Notes: a model not told the origin generated them from the letters alone. Positions 1-5,719 are shown, counted from the first letter of the stretch. The stretch: 5,719 bases of DNA from Acidobacteriota bacterium (GCA_947466555.1 CANIFK010000386.1:1-5719); one strand, 5' to 3'. A program made the numbers and translations.

Positions 1-2153
1 ACCCGATACCGGTTCGCCGTCAACGGCCCCGTCCGCACCGACAACACAAACGTCCCCGCCCCCGTCAAATCAAAGCTCGCCCCCGTCCGCGCATCCATCG
101 CCGCCACGCCGCCCCCTGCACTAACCAATCGCTTCCCCACCAACGAAACCGGTCCCACCCCAGCCACCGCACCACCCTCCCGCAACCAAGCCACATTGAA
201 CGCATAGTGATTCCAGCTGCTGATCAAATGAATCACCCCATCCCGCGCCTGCGTCCCCGCCAGATACCCCTGCGGCTCCGCCCCGCGCACCCACCCACCA
301 TCAATTGTCGCCAACCCATCCGCAACACCAATCACCCGCCGCACCGGCCACGTCTTCCCGTCATCAAACGATAACGCCCCAAACAACTGCGTCTTCGGCC
401 GGTTCGCCCGCGGCCCGAAGTTCGCAATATCCTCAGCAAACGACGCCAAAAACAACGCCCCCTCCTTCAACCGCATCAACACCAACCGCTGCCCGCCCCC
501 CAACGGCGGCACGCCGCTCGCCGACGAACGCCACGTCTTCCCCATATCCGCCGAAATGCTCAACGGCGAAAACCCATCCACATTCTGCCCCCGCCCCAAC
601 GCCACCAGCCGCCCATCCCCCATCTCCGCCACGCCCGCATGCACCCCGCGAATATTTCCACCCGCGTCCGCCCAAGTCGCTCCCTCGTCCCGGCTCACCC
701 AAACGGTCGATCCGCCATTGGCATCCGCCCCCATCACAATCGCCCCGCTCGCCGTCCGGAACACCGGCTGCCCCAACATATTCCGATACCCATACTCCGC
801 CGCAATCAGCCGCGCCTTCGACCACGTCACCCCGTTGTCCTTCGACGTCCGCATCACCAGTGCCAGCGGCTCCCAACGCCCCGCCACGCCCAGCCCGTTG
901 AAGTGGTACAGCGTGTCCTTCCCGTCGAACCACAACGCAGGGCAATGATCATTCCGGTCCGGCGCATCCCAGAACGGCTCCGCCGGCCCCCACTCTGCCG
1001 CCCCCTTCCGCAACCGGCTCGCGGCCACCGCCAACTCCCTGCCCCGCTCCTGCTCGCACGTATACCAAATCGCCAGCAAATCCCCATTCGGACACTCCGC
1101 AATCGCCGTGTCGTGGTTGTGCCACGCATACACCGGCCCATGCGCATCCCCCGGAATCTTCACAAACGGCAGCGGCCCGCGGAAGTGCGGCCGCGTCATG
1201 TCAACACGCTCACCACCGCCAAAATCCCCCGCCAAAACCCGCTTCGCCAAATCCACCGGCAACGGCCGCGTCCGCGGCGCCTCCCCCTGCACCACGCGAA
1301 AACCAATCAACCAGTTCCGCGTCTCCGGCAGCGTCCCCATCCGGTTCGCCGACCGCAAATAGTACGGGTCCGTCCCATGGCTCCCGCCCCGCGTCACACG
1401 AAAATCCCCATCCACGCGCCCCACCGGATCCACCTGCACCCCGCCCGCATACGGCCCATACCAGTCCCCCGTCCACTCCTCCACATTCCCGTGCAAATCA
1501 AACAACCCGAACCCATTCGCCCGCGTCCGCCCCACCGTCAACGGCACCACATCGGCCGCCTCTTCAAACTCCGTGCTCCGCGCATTCTTCAAAAACTCCG
1601 CCGGCAACGAATCGCCAGTCGAGTACAACGACGTCGTCCCCGCCCGCGCCGCATATTCCCACTCCGCCTCGGTCGGCAGCCGGTACGGCCGTCCCTCTTT
1701 CTTCGTCAACCACGCGCAAAACGCCCGCGCGTCCTCCCACGAAACAAACACCACGGCTTCGTCATCACCCTTCGAAAAACCACGCTTCCCGCGCAGCGCC
1801 TTGTGCCCCGGGTCGAACTGCTCATACTGCGCATTCGTCACCTCAAAAGCACCCATAAAAAACGGCTTCGAAATACGCACCCGGTGCACCGGCCGCTCGT
1901 CGAAATCCCCATGCCGCGCCGCCTCAAACGGCAGCACGAACGACCGCGGATCGGCATTCGGAAACAGCCGCGCCATCTCGCTTCGCCGCGGATACGTCAG
2001 CGGGTCCAACAGCGCATCGGTGACCACGGCGCTCTCCCCCATCGCAAACGTCCCCGCCGGCACGCGCACCATGCGCATCCCCACCGAGTTCACAAACTCC
2101 TCCCCCGCCGCCACGCCCGCCCAAACCACCAAAAGCACACCCACTATCCGCAT
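1..2153 (-). CDS. Exported FGE-like (SUMF1) / sialidase-like fusion protein, 3' end outside window
   Basis: An uninterrupted minus-strand frame gives 717 codons before leaving the left edge, so the C-terminus is missing. The ATG start is supported by AGGAG seven bases upstream. Residues 1-17 (RIVGVLLVVWAGVAAG) look like a short signal peptide. Residues about 20-290 match the FGE-sulfatase fold: GTFAMG (34-39), RPVH (87-90), EVTN (104-107), RLPTEAEWEY (158-167), GNVEEW (222-227), RGGS (255-258) and GFRVV (284-288). Between 39 and 87 there is an insertion longer than is usual for the family. Residues about 315 onward form a BNR/sialidase-like propeller with Asp-boxes (SxDxGxxW) ending at W444, W494, W541 and W602, plus a degenerate one near 379-388. 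The two cysteines of true FGE are absent, so formylglycine formation is unlikely; the domain may bind sugar or protein. Glycoside hydrolysis or glycan binding outside the cytoplasm is inferred. Families are confident; activity is not. Confidence 0.88.
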   Translation of the reverse strand, partial: MRIVGVLLVVWAGVAAGEEFVNSVGMRMVRVPAGTFAMGESAVVTDALLDPLTYPRRSEMARLFPNADPRSFVLPFEAARHGDFDERPVHRVRISKPFFMGAFEVTNAQYEQFDPGHKALRGKRGFSKGDDEAVVFVSWEDARAFCAWLTKKEGRPYRLPTEAEWEYAARAGTTSLYSTGDSLPAEFLKNARSTEFEEAADVVPLTVGRTRANGFGLFDLHGNVEEWTGDWYGPYAGGVQVDPVGRVDGDFRVTRGGSHGTDPYYLRSANRMGTLPETRNWLIGFRVVQGEAPRTRPLPVDLAKRVLAGDFGGGERVDMTRPHFRGPLPFVKIPGDAHGPVYAWHNHDTAIAECPNGDLLAIWYTCEQERGRELAVAASRLRKGAAEWGPAEPFWDAPDRNDHCPALWFDGKDTLYHFNGLGVAGRWEPLALVMRTSKDNGVTWSKARLIAAEYGYRNMLGQPVFRTASGAIVMGADANGGSTVWVSRDEGATWADAGGNIRGVHAGVAEMGDGRLVALGRGQNVDGFSPLSISADMGKTWRSSASGVPPLGGGQRLVLMRLKEGALFLASFAEDIANFGPRANRPKTQLFGALSFDDGKTWPVRRVIGVADGLATIDGGWVRGAEPQGYLAGTQARDGVIHLISSWNHYAFNVAWLREGGAVAGVGPVSLVGKRLVSAGGGVAAMDARTGASFDLTGAGTFVLSVRTGPLTANRYR

Positions 2154-2160
2154 CCGAATT

Positions 2161-2165
2161 CTCCT
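2161..2165 (-). promoter_or_regulatory. Ribosome binding site of the FGE/sialidase-like gene
   Basis: On the minus strand AGGAG lies seven bases before the ATG at 2153. This fixes the start, and no in-frame start codon just upstream has a comparable site. Confidence 0.75.
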
Positions 2166-2214
2166 GCCAACATTGTCATCCACCACCGCCCATAACGTGT
2201 ACGCTAAAGCAAAC

Positions 2215-2220
2215 AGGAGG
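2215..2220 (+). promoter_or_regulatory. Ribosome binding site of the aldo/keto reductase gene
   Basis: AGGAGG, a full SD core, sits six bases before the ATG at 2227. It decides the start: the open frame extends far upstream, but that extension only mirrors the opposite-strand gene. Confidence 0.85.
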
Positions 2221-2226
2221 ACTCCC

Positions 2227-3153
2227 ATGAAGCGCAGAGTATTTGTCGGCAGCGTCGTGTCCGGCACCGCCGCCGCGGCTGCCCCAAAGGTAAAGGCCGG
2301 CGACATCCCCACCACCACCTTCGGCAAAACCGGCGTCCAGGTCAGCATCATTGCCCAGGGCGGCGCCCGCATGGATCTCCATCCCGACGTCCCCTCCGCT
2401 GCCGCCCACGTTCGCCGCATGGCCGAACTCGGCATCACCTACTTCGATTGCGCCCGCGCCTACTGGGACGGCCGCGCCGAAGAGGCCTACGGCATCGGCC
2501 TCCAAGGCGTCCGCAAAAACGTCTTCCTCACGACCAAGACCATGAAGCGCACCGCCAAAGACGTCATCGCCGATCTCGACACCTCCCTCCGCTCCCTCAA
2601 AACCGACTACGTCGATCTCTGGCAACTCCACTCCCTCCAGAGCACCGACGAGTTCAAAAGCATCCTCGAACCTGGCGGCGTCCTCGACGCCTTCGAAGCC
2701 GCGAAAAAGGCCGGAAAATGCCGCTTCATCGGCTTCACCGGCCACTACGATCCCCACGCCCACGCCGCCCTTCTCAAAGCCACCGACCGCTGGGACACCG
2801 TCCTTCTCCCCGTCCACGCCGCCGACCACGCCTATCTCAGTTTTGAAAACATCGCCATGCCCGAGGCCCGCGAGCGCGGCGTCGGCATCCAGGCCATCAA
2901 AGTCTTCTGCAAGGCCTTCCTTCTCCGTTCCCTCAGCCCCACCGAGTGCCTCCAATACTCGCTCAGCCAGCCCGGCGTCCACGTCGCCATCTGCGGCGCC
3001 GGCACGCAAGGCCAGATGGAGGACAACATTCGCACCGTGCGCAACTTCCGCAAACTATCCGCCGAACAAATCGCCGCTATCCGCAAACGCGCCATCGTGG
3101 GCTCCGGCGTCTACACCGGGCCCACCATGGAATATTGGAAGAAAAGGGCCTAG
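2227..3153 (+). CDS. Aldo/keto reductase with twin-arginine-like signal peptide
   Basis: A 308-residue protein of the aldo/keto reductase (AKR) superfamily, NAD(P)H-dependent oxidoreductases with a TIM-barrel fold. The N-terminus has KRRVFVG followed by a small-residue hydrophobic stretch to about residue 19, which resembles a Tat leader and suggests export in folded form with cofactor bound. The reductase domain starts near TTFGKTGVQVS (30-40). The catalytic tetrad is visible: D74 and Y79 in YFDCARAYWDG, K104 in FLTTK, and H135 in DYVDLWQLH. IGFTGHY (168-174) and the late cofactor-loop motif GAGTQGQMEDNI (257-268) fit the family. The four-cysteine ferredoxin-like tail of some AKRs is absent. 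The ATG has a strong SD. The substrate cannot be read from sequence; a sugar or related carbonyl compound is a guess. The gene is monocistronic by context: divergent from the gene on its left, and its stop overlaps the stop of the gene on its right. Confidence 0.93.
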   Translation: MKRRVFVGSVVSGTAAAAAPKVKAGDIPTTTFGKTGVQVSIIAQGGARMDLHPDVPSAAAHVRRMAELGITYFDCARAYWDGRAEEAYGIGLQGVRKNVFLTTKTMKRTAKDVIADLDTSLRSLKTDYVDLWQLHSLQSTDEFKSILEPGGVLDAFEAAKKAGKCRFIGFTGHYDPHAHAALLKATDRWDTVLLPVHAADHAYLSFENIAMPEARERGVGIQAIKVFCKAFLLRSLSPTECLQYSLSQPGVHVAICGAGTQGQMEDNIRTVRNFRKLSAEQIAAIRKRAIVGSGVYTGPTMEYWKKRA

Positions 3154-3166
3154 CCCAACTGGGGCT
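3137..3166 (-). terminator. Possible weak intrinsic terminator for the amidohydrolase gene
   Basis: Read on the minus strand, AGCCC (3166-3162) and GGGCT (3156-3152) can pair around a five-base loop. An alternative hairpin GGGC-TAG-GCCC (3156-3146) is followed directly by TTTTCTT. Both stems are short (4-5 bp) and overlap the stop codon. The T-run also encodes the AKR tail on the other strand. Read on the plus strand no T-run follows. The call is weak. Confidence 0.25.
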
Positions 3167-4085
3167 GCCACGGATCCCGCTTAATCCACCGGAACGCGTG
3201 CAGCGAATTCTTCCAGAAGAACTTCTCCGCCACGCCACGCCCCTTGGCGCCAAAATACCCCTTCATAATCTCAATGGTCGCCCGGCTCCGCCCCGCGTAC
3301 ACCACATAGTCTTCCCCAAAGATGTCGTATAAAAAATCCATCATCGGCAGATAATCCGCCGGGTCCGCCGGCGACCCCGCCACCGCGTTCTTCCGCCGGT
3401 GCAACCCGGAAATCTTCACAAACGCCTTCCGCTTCCGCAGCTCTTTCAGATTGTCGGAATACGTCTTCAACACCCCCGCCTCCGTCGGCAACGCCAACGC
3501 CTGCTGGTGCCCCATCACAATCCGCAAGTCCGGCACCTTATCCGTCAACTTCACCACCGCCGCCGTCAGGTCCAACCGCGGATTGGCCACCTCCAGCGTC
3601 AACCCTGTCTTCGCGAACGCCTTCAAATTCGCAATCGCTTCCGGCTTCTCCACCGCCGCCACCAGGTCCTGCCCCGGCCATACGTTCCCAAACCGGATCC
3701 CCAGAAACAGCTTGTTCCGGTGATAGCGTTCCAGAAACTCCTGAAAGTCCTGTTTCGTCGGGTCCAGGTTGCCGATCATCCCGGTAATCATCGGCTCGTC
3801 CTGAATCTGCATCAGCACCCACAGGTTGTCCTCCACCCACGGGCTCGCCTCCACCTTGATCCCGCCCACAATCCCTAACGGAATCGCCGACTCGCGAAAA
3901 TGCTTCGGCAAAAACGGCGGCTGGTTCGGCTGAAACGGGAAAGGCGCCCCCTGCGGCCGCGTCTGGTCGTACAGGTGAAAGTGCGTGTCGATAATCGGAA
4001 TCGGCGCGCCCTCGGCCGCCATCGCCACCGCCCCGGCCGCCGCCAGCAATCCTCTGCGTCCCATCGTCATCTGGTTATCGTTCAT
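3150..4085 (-). CDS. Amidohydrolase-2 family (COG3618-like) TIM-barrel hydrolase with Tat-type leader
   Basis: A 311-residue protein from the ATG at 4085. GRRGLLAAAGAVAMAA (9-24) is a good Tat signal, so the protein is probably exported. The mature part opens with PIIDTHFHLYD, the HxH metal motif of amidohydrolases (H35, H37). It continues with the features of predicted metal-dependent TIM-barrel hydrolases related to fuconolactonase and 2-pyrone-4,6-dicarboxylate hydrolase: GGIKVEAS, FLGIRFGN, LTLEV, VMGHQQ (H193) and VKISGL. Near the end FGEDYVVYAGRSR stands where relatives usually have FGxDRxxxGSDWP or GSNWP; R266 occupies the acidic position. The substrate is unknown; a lactone or similar ester is inferred from relatives. 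Start choice: a GTG at 4157 would put extra residues before the Tat leader and use nearly all the space to the divergent gene. ATG at 4070 or 4064 is also possible. No strong SD is present (AGG only, near 4085). Confidence 0.88.
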   Translation of the reverse strand: MNDNQMTMGRRGLLAAAGAVAMAAEGAPIPIIDTHFHLYDQTRPQGAPFPFQPNQPPFLPKHFRESAIPLGIVGGIKVEASPWVEDNLWVLMQIQDEPMITGMIGNLDPTKQDFQEFLERYHRNKLFLGIRFGNVWPGQDLVAAVEKPEAIANLKAFAKTGLTLEVANPRLDLTAAVVKLTDKVPDLRIVMGHQQALALPTEAGVLKTYSDNLKELRKRKAFVKISGLHRRKNAVAGSPADPADYLPMMDFLYDIFGEDYVVYAGRSRATIEIMKGYFGAKGRGVAEKFFWKNSLHAFRWIKRDPWQPQLG

Positions 4086-4167
4086 CGGCCTGAATTCTAT
4101 ATCACTCCGCGCCCCGCAAACAAAAACGATCCACTTTCCCCACAAAATCCGCGACACCCATTACGGT
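4086..4167. promoter_or_regulatory. Divergent intergenic region between amidohydrolase and lipocalin-like gene
   Basis: These 82 bases are more AT-rich than the flanking genes and lie between two divergent starts, so they should hold both promoters. On the minus strand a candidate is seen (separate entry). For the plus strand I find no -35/-10 pair that I trust, and the ATG at 4168 is preceded by no SD-like purine run. Confidence 0.4.
4094..4123 (-). promoter_or_regulatory. Candidate sigma-70-like promoter of the amidohydrolase gene
   Basis: Minus-strand TTGTTT (4123-4118) and TAGAAT (4099-4094, 5 of 6 to TATAAT) are 18 bases apart. The -10 ends only eight bases before the ATG at 4085. Transcription would therefore begin at or next to that ATG, giving a leaderless message, or a short leader if the start is ATG 4070 or 4064. 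The -35 matches poorly (3 of 6). Confidence 0.3.
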
Positions 4168-5400
4168 ATGCTCCGCCCCCTCTTCCTCCTCGCCTGCGCC
4201 GCCTGCGCCCAAACGCCCGATCACTTCGACGCTCTCTCCTTCACCGTCCCCAAAGGTTGGACCGTCGAAAGAAATGCCGTCGCCGCCATCGTGCAATACG
4301 ACAACGGCCGCCAGTACGCCAAAGCCAACCTCCTCGTCCCGCGCCCCGCCGAAGCCACCCACCAGGCCACCGCCGCCGCGGACTGGCAGTTCCACGCCGC
4401 CAAGTTCGGCCCCGTCCAACCCGCCTCCGTCAACACCACCACCCGCAACGGCTGGCAAATCACCACCGCCTCCGCCGTCGCCTCCCTGAAAGGCCAACCC
4501 CTCTTCATCACCATCGCCACCTACACCTCGAACGGCCTCGCCCACTCCGCCATCCACTTCGCCAACGACGCCGCGCTCCTCCAAATCGCCACCGCCATTC
4601 CCGTCACCTGCAACGCCCCGCAGAACACGCCCGACACCTGGACACCCACCGCCAAACCAGCCTACGTGGAACTCGCCAGTCCCACCGCCGAAGTGCGGCT
4701 CTACTACATCAACGACGCCCTCGATAAAGCCCGCCCCAACACCGTCGGCCCGCCCGAACATTACTGGGCCGCCATCGTCGAACCCGCCTTCCGCACCGCC
4801 AACGCCCGCAAGTACGAAGGCGTCAACTACCCGCCCGTCTACTTCATGGAAGCCACCGCCCAGGACCGCCAAACCGGCAAGGCCGTCTACGTAGCCATGA
4901 AGATCGTCTACGCAGGCGGCGCCCGCGTCATCGTCGCCATCACGCCGAATCAAACAACCCACCGCCGCCACTTCCCCCACCCCAACGACATGGATCGCAT
5001 GCTCGCCCTCAACAAATTCCCGGTCACCGCCGAAGCCATCCGCGGCACCTGGGTCCGCAACGCCGGCGGCGGAGTGGAATACTACAACGCCTACTCCGGC
5101 GCCTACACGGGCATGGCCGCCAACTCCACCACCGACGAATTCACCTTCAACGCCGACGGCACCTACCGCAGCACCCACCGCTACGCCAACACCGCCAACG
5201 GCGCCACCCGCTTCAACGGCCTCGACTACCAGGGCCGCTTCTCCCTCCCCACCCCATGGGAACTCCACGCCACCAACCGTGTCGACGGCAAAACCAAAAA
5301 GTTCTGGGCCCGCCTGGAAGCAGTCCGCGGAGGCTACCTGCTCGTCCTCACCGATAGCGACTACGAACCACTCCAGTACATCCTCTACCGAACCCGCTAA
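4168..5400 (+). CDS. Exported protein of unknown function with lipocalin-like C-terminal region
   Basis: A 410-residue protein that I do not recognise as a named family. MLRPLFLLACAACAQ looks like a very short signal peptide with likely cleavage at ACA-Q (14/15). LLAC at 7-10 is an imperfect lipobox, so a lipoprotein is possible. The N-terminal half begins SFTVPKGWTVE (24-34), a pattern common in secreted beta-rich domains opening with a 'P-x-GW' strand. It has no visible catalytic motif. The last 120 residues start with IRGTW (about 291-295), continue with EFTFNADGTYRS (324-335) and end with LQYILYRTR. This is the pattern of small lipocalin-like barrels (GTW ... F..dGtY ... L.R), where a ligand-binding role is typical. 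Codon use matches the aldo/keto reductase. The frame is open upstream of 4168, but that part lies over the opposite-strand amidohydrolase start. There is no good SD. It stands alone: divergent on the left, stop to stop with the propeller gene on the right. Confidence 0.8.
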   Translation: MLRPLFLLACAACAQTPDHFDALSFTVPKGWTVERNAVAAIVQYDNGRQYAKANLLVPRPAEATHQATAAADWQFHAAKFGPVQPASVNTTTRNGWQITTASAVASLKGQPLFITIATYTSNGLAHSAIHFANDAALLQIATAIPVTCNAPQNTPDTWTPTAKPAYVELASPTAEVRLYYINDALDKARPNTVGPPEHYWAAIVEPAFRTANARKYEGVNYPPVYFMEATAQDRQTGKAVYVAMKIVYAGGARVIVAITPNQTTHRRHFPHPNDMDRMLALNKFPVTAEAIRGTWVRNAGGGVEYYNAYSGAYTGMAANSTTDEFTFNADGTYRSTHRYANTANGATRFNGLDYQGRFSLPTPWELHATNRVDGKTKKFWARLEAVRGGYLLVLTDSDYEPLQYILYRTR

Positions 5401-5719
5401 CTACTCCAGCGGCAACGCCGGATCCGGCCCCGCGTCCTTCGGCGTCACAATCGTCCGGACGATCTTCCGCTGCGCCACGTCGATCACATGAATCTTCCCC
5501 GCCGCCTGTACACCGGAAAACGCAAACTTTCCATCCTTCGTCAGCGTCAGCGATAACGGCTGCCCGCCCAGCCCAACCGTCCCGGTCTCCTTCCGCGACG
5601 CCACATCGGCAAAGCCCACCGCTTCCCCGCCCTGCCCCAGCGAATACACCAGCGTCTTGCCATCCGGCGTAGTCGTCACCCGGTTCGGATACACCGACGT
5701 CGCAATCTCCCCCGTCACC
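5401..5719 (-). CDS. YVTN-type beta-propeller protein, C-terminal end only
   Basis: The last 105 complete codons of a minus-strand gene that enters from the right edge; its start lies outside the window. The visible part contains two repeats of the YVTN/40-residue propeller type (COG3391-like). The first has PNRVTTTPDGKTLVYSLG, then VGFADVASRKETGTVGLG. The second has QPLSLTLTKDGKFAFSG, then KIHVIDVAQRKIVRTIV. Each blade shows the typical 'P..... PDGK..' turn followed by a 'V.D....K....I' strand. Such proteins are usually exported or surface propellers that bind partners; some are subunits or carriers of redox enzymes. The tail after the last blade is short (PKDAGPDPALPLE). The GTG near 5718 is only an internal Val codon as far as can be seen, so I do not treat it as the start. 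The specific function is unknown. Confidence 0.8.
   Translation of the reverse strand, partial: VTGEIATSVYPNRVTTTPDGKTLVYSLGQGGEAVGFADVASRKETGTVGLGGQPLSLTLTKDGKFAFSGVQAAGKIHVIDVAQRKIVRTIVTPKDAGPDPALPLE
5417..5428. repeat. Perfect 12-bp palindrome GCCGGATCCGGC
   Basis: A perfect inverted repeat just inside the 3' end of the propeller gene, close to the convergent junction at 5400/5401. No T-run follows on either strand and it is made of ordinary codons (for Ala-Gly-Pro-Asp-Pro), so it is not a classical terminator. It may be chance in GC-rich coding DNA. Confidence 0.3.

Larger units (their letters stand above)
2154..2226. promoter_or_regulatory. Divergent intergenic region between FGE/sialidase-like gene and aldo/keto reductase
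   Basis: These 73 bases separate two genes transcribed away from each other, so both promoters should lie here or inside the neighbouring 5' ends. A -35-like TTGTCA is visible on the plus strand at 2173-2178 (5 of 6 to TTGACA). No -10 element at 16-18 base spacing is convincing; CATAAC at 2191-2196 is too close. I see no clear operator palindrome. Confidence 0.35.

Noticed and set aside
639..2195. A 518-codon plus-strand open frame rich in Arg, Pro and His, opposite the FGE/sialidase-like gene.
   Set aside because: It is an antisense shadow. The C-rich plus strand has few stop codons, the product is low-complexity RPRH-rich sequence with no domain, and the minus-strand frame shows clear family motifs.
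2191..2209. Possible operator palindrome around TAACGTGTACGCTAA in the first divergent region.
   Set aside because: Only a GTAC core is truly symmetric; the arms do not pair well enough to call.
1573..2226. A long N-terminal extension of the aldo/keto reductase frame.
   Set aside because: The extension runs over the opposite-strand gene and has no family match, and AGGAGG sits directly before ATG 2227, where a signal peptide begins.
2176..3009. A 277-codon minus-strand frame opposite the aldo/keto reductase.
   Set aside because: Gly/Ala/Val/Glu-rich shadow of a gene with an intact catalytic tetrad on the other strand.
4086..4157. GTG at 4157 as start of the amidohydrolase.
   Set aside because: It would add 24 residues before the Tat leader, leave only 10 bases to the divergent gene, and translate the promoter-like segment.
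4102..5268. A 388-codon minus-strand frame of Gly/Val/Glu-rich sequence opposite the lipocalin-like gene.
   Set aside because: Composition is typical of the complement of GCC/ACC/GTC codons. No motif is seen, and the plus frame has a signal peptide and a domain pattern.
1..5719. A defence island, CRISPR array, transposon or other new system.
   Set aside because: No direct repeat array, transposase, integrase, terminal inverted repeat, toxin-antitoxin pair or nuclease motif was found. All sequence outside two short gaps is accounted for by five metabolic or exported-protein genes.

Overview
The window looks like an ordinary stretch of a high-GC bacterial chromosome. Two hand-counted 60-base lines give 41 and 36 G+C. 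Four of the five predicted proteins carry or plausibly carry export signals, and the families present are an FGE-like/sialidase-like fusion, a Tat-type aldo/keto reductase, a COG3618-type amidohydrolase and a YVTN-type propeller. This combination recalls Acidobacteriota of the Bryobacter/Solibacter type, or less likely Planctomycetota-like soil bacteria. That placement is inference from gene style; there is no rRNA or other marker gene here.

Layout. (1) Positions 1-2153, minus strand: a long gene whose start is inside the window and whose 3' end lies off the left edge. It encodes an exported protein with an N-terminal formylglycine-generating-enzyme-like (FGE/SUMF1) domain fused to a BNR/sialidase-like propeller with four clear Asp-boxes. 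(2) Positions 2154-2226: short divergent intergenic region with a good Shine-Dalgarno (SD) sequence for the gene on each side. (3) Positions 2227-3153, plus: an aldo/keto reductase with a twin-arginine-like leader and an intact catalytic tetrad. (4) Positions 3150-4085, minus: a Tat-leader amidohydrolase-2 family protein whose usual late Asp motif is altered. (5) Positions 4086-4167: short divergent intergenic region. (6) Positions 4168-5400, plus: an exported protein of unknown function with a lipocalin-like C-terminal region. (7) Positions 5401-5719, minus: the C-terminal end of a YVTN-like beta-propeller protein that begins beyond the right edge.

The five genes alternate strand strictly (-, +, -, +, -), so no two of them can share an operon in the same direction. 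Both convergent junctions have no spacer: the first pair of stop codons overlaps within a CTAG, and the second pair abuts. No pathway can be assembled from these genes with confidence. The shared theme is export and carbohydrate or small-molecule turnover outside the cytoplasm.

I see no mobile element, CRISPR array, tRNA, rRNA or phage gene. The points most worth a second look are the FGE/sialidase fusion without the FGE cysteines, the altered Asp motif of the amidohydrolase, and a strong C-over-G bias of the plus strand that makes codon third positions depend on gene orientation.
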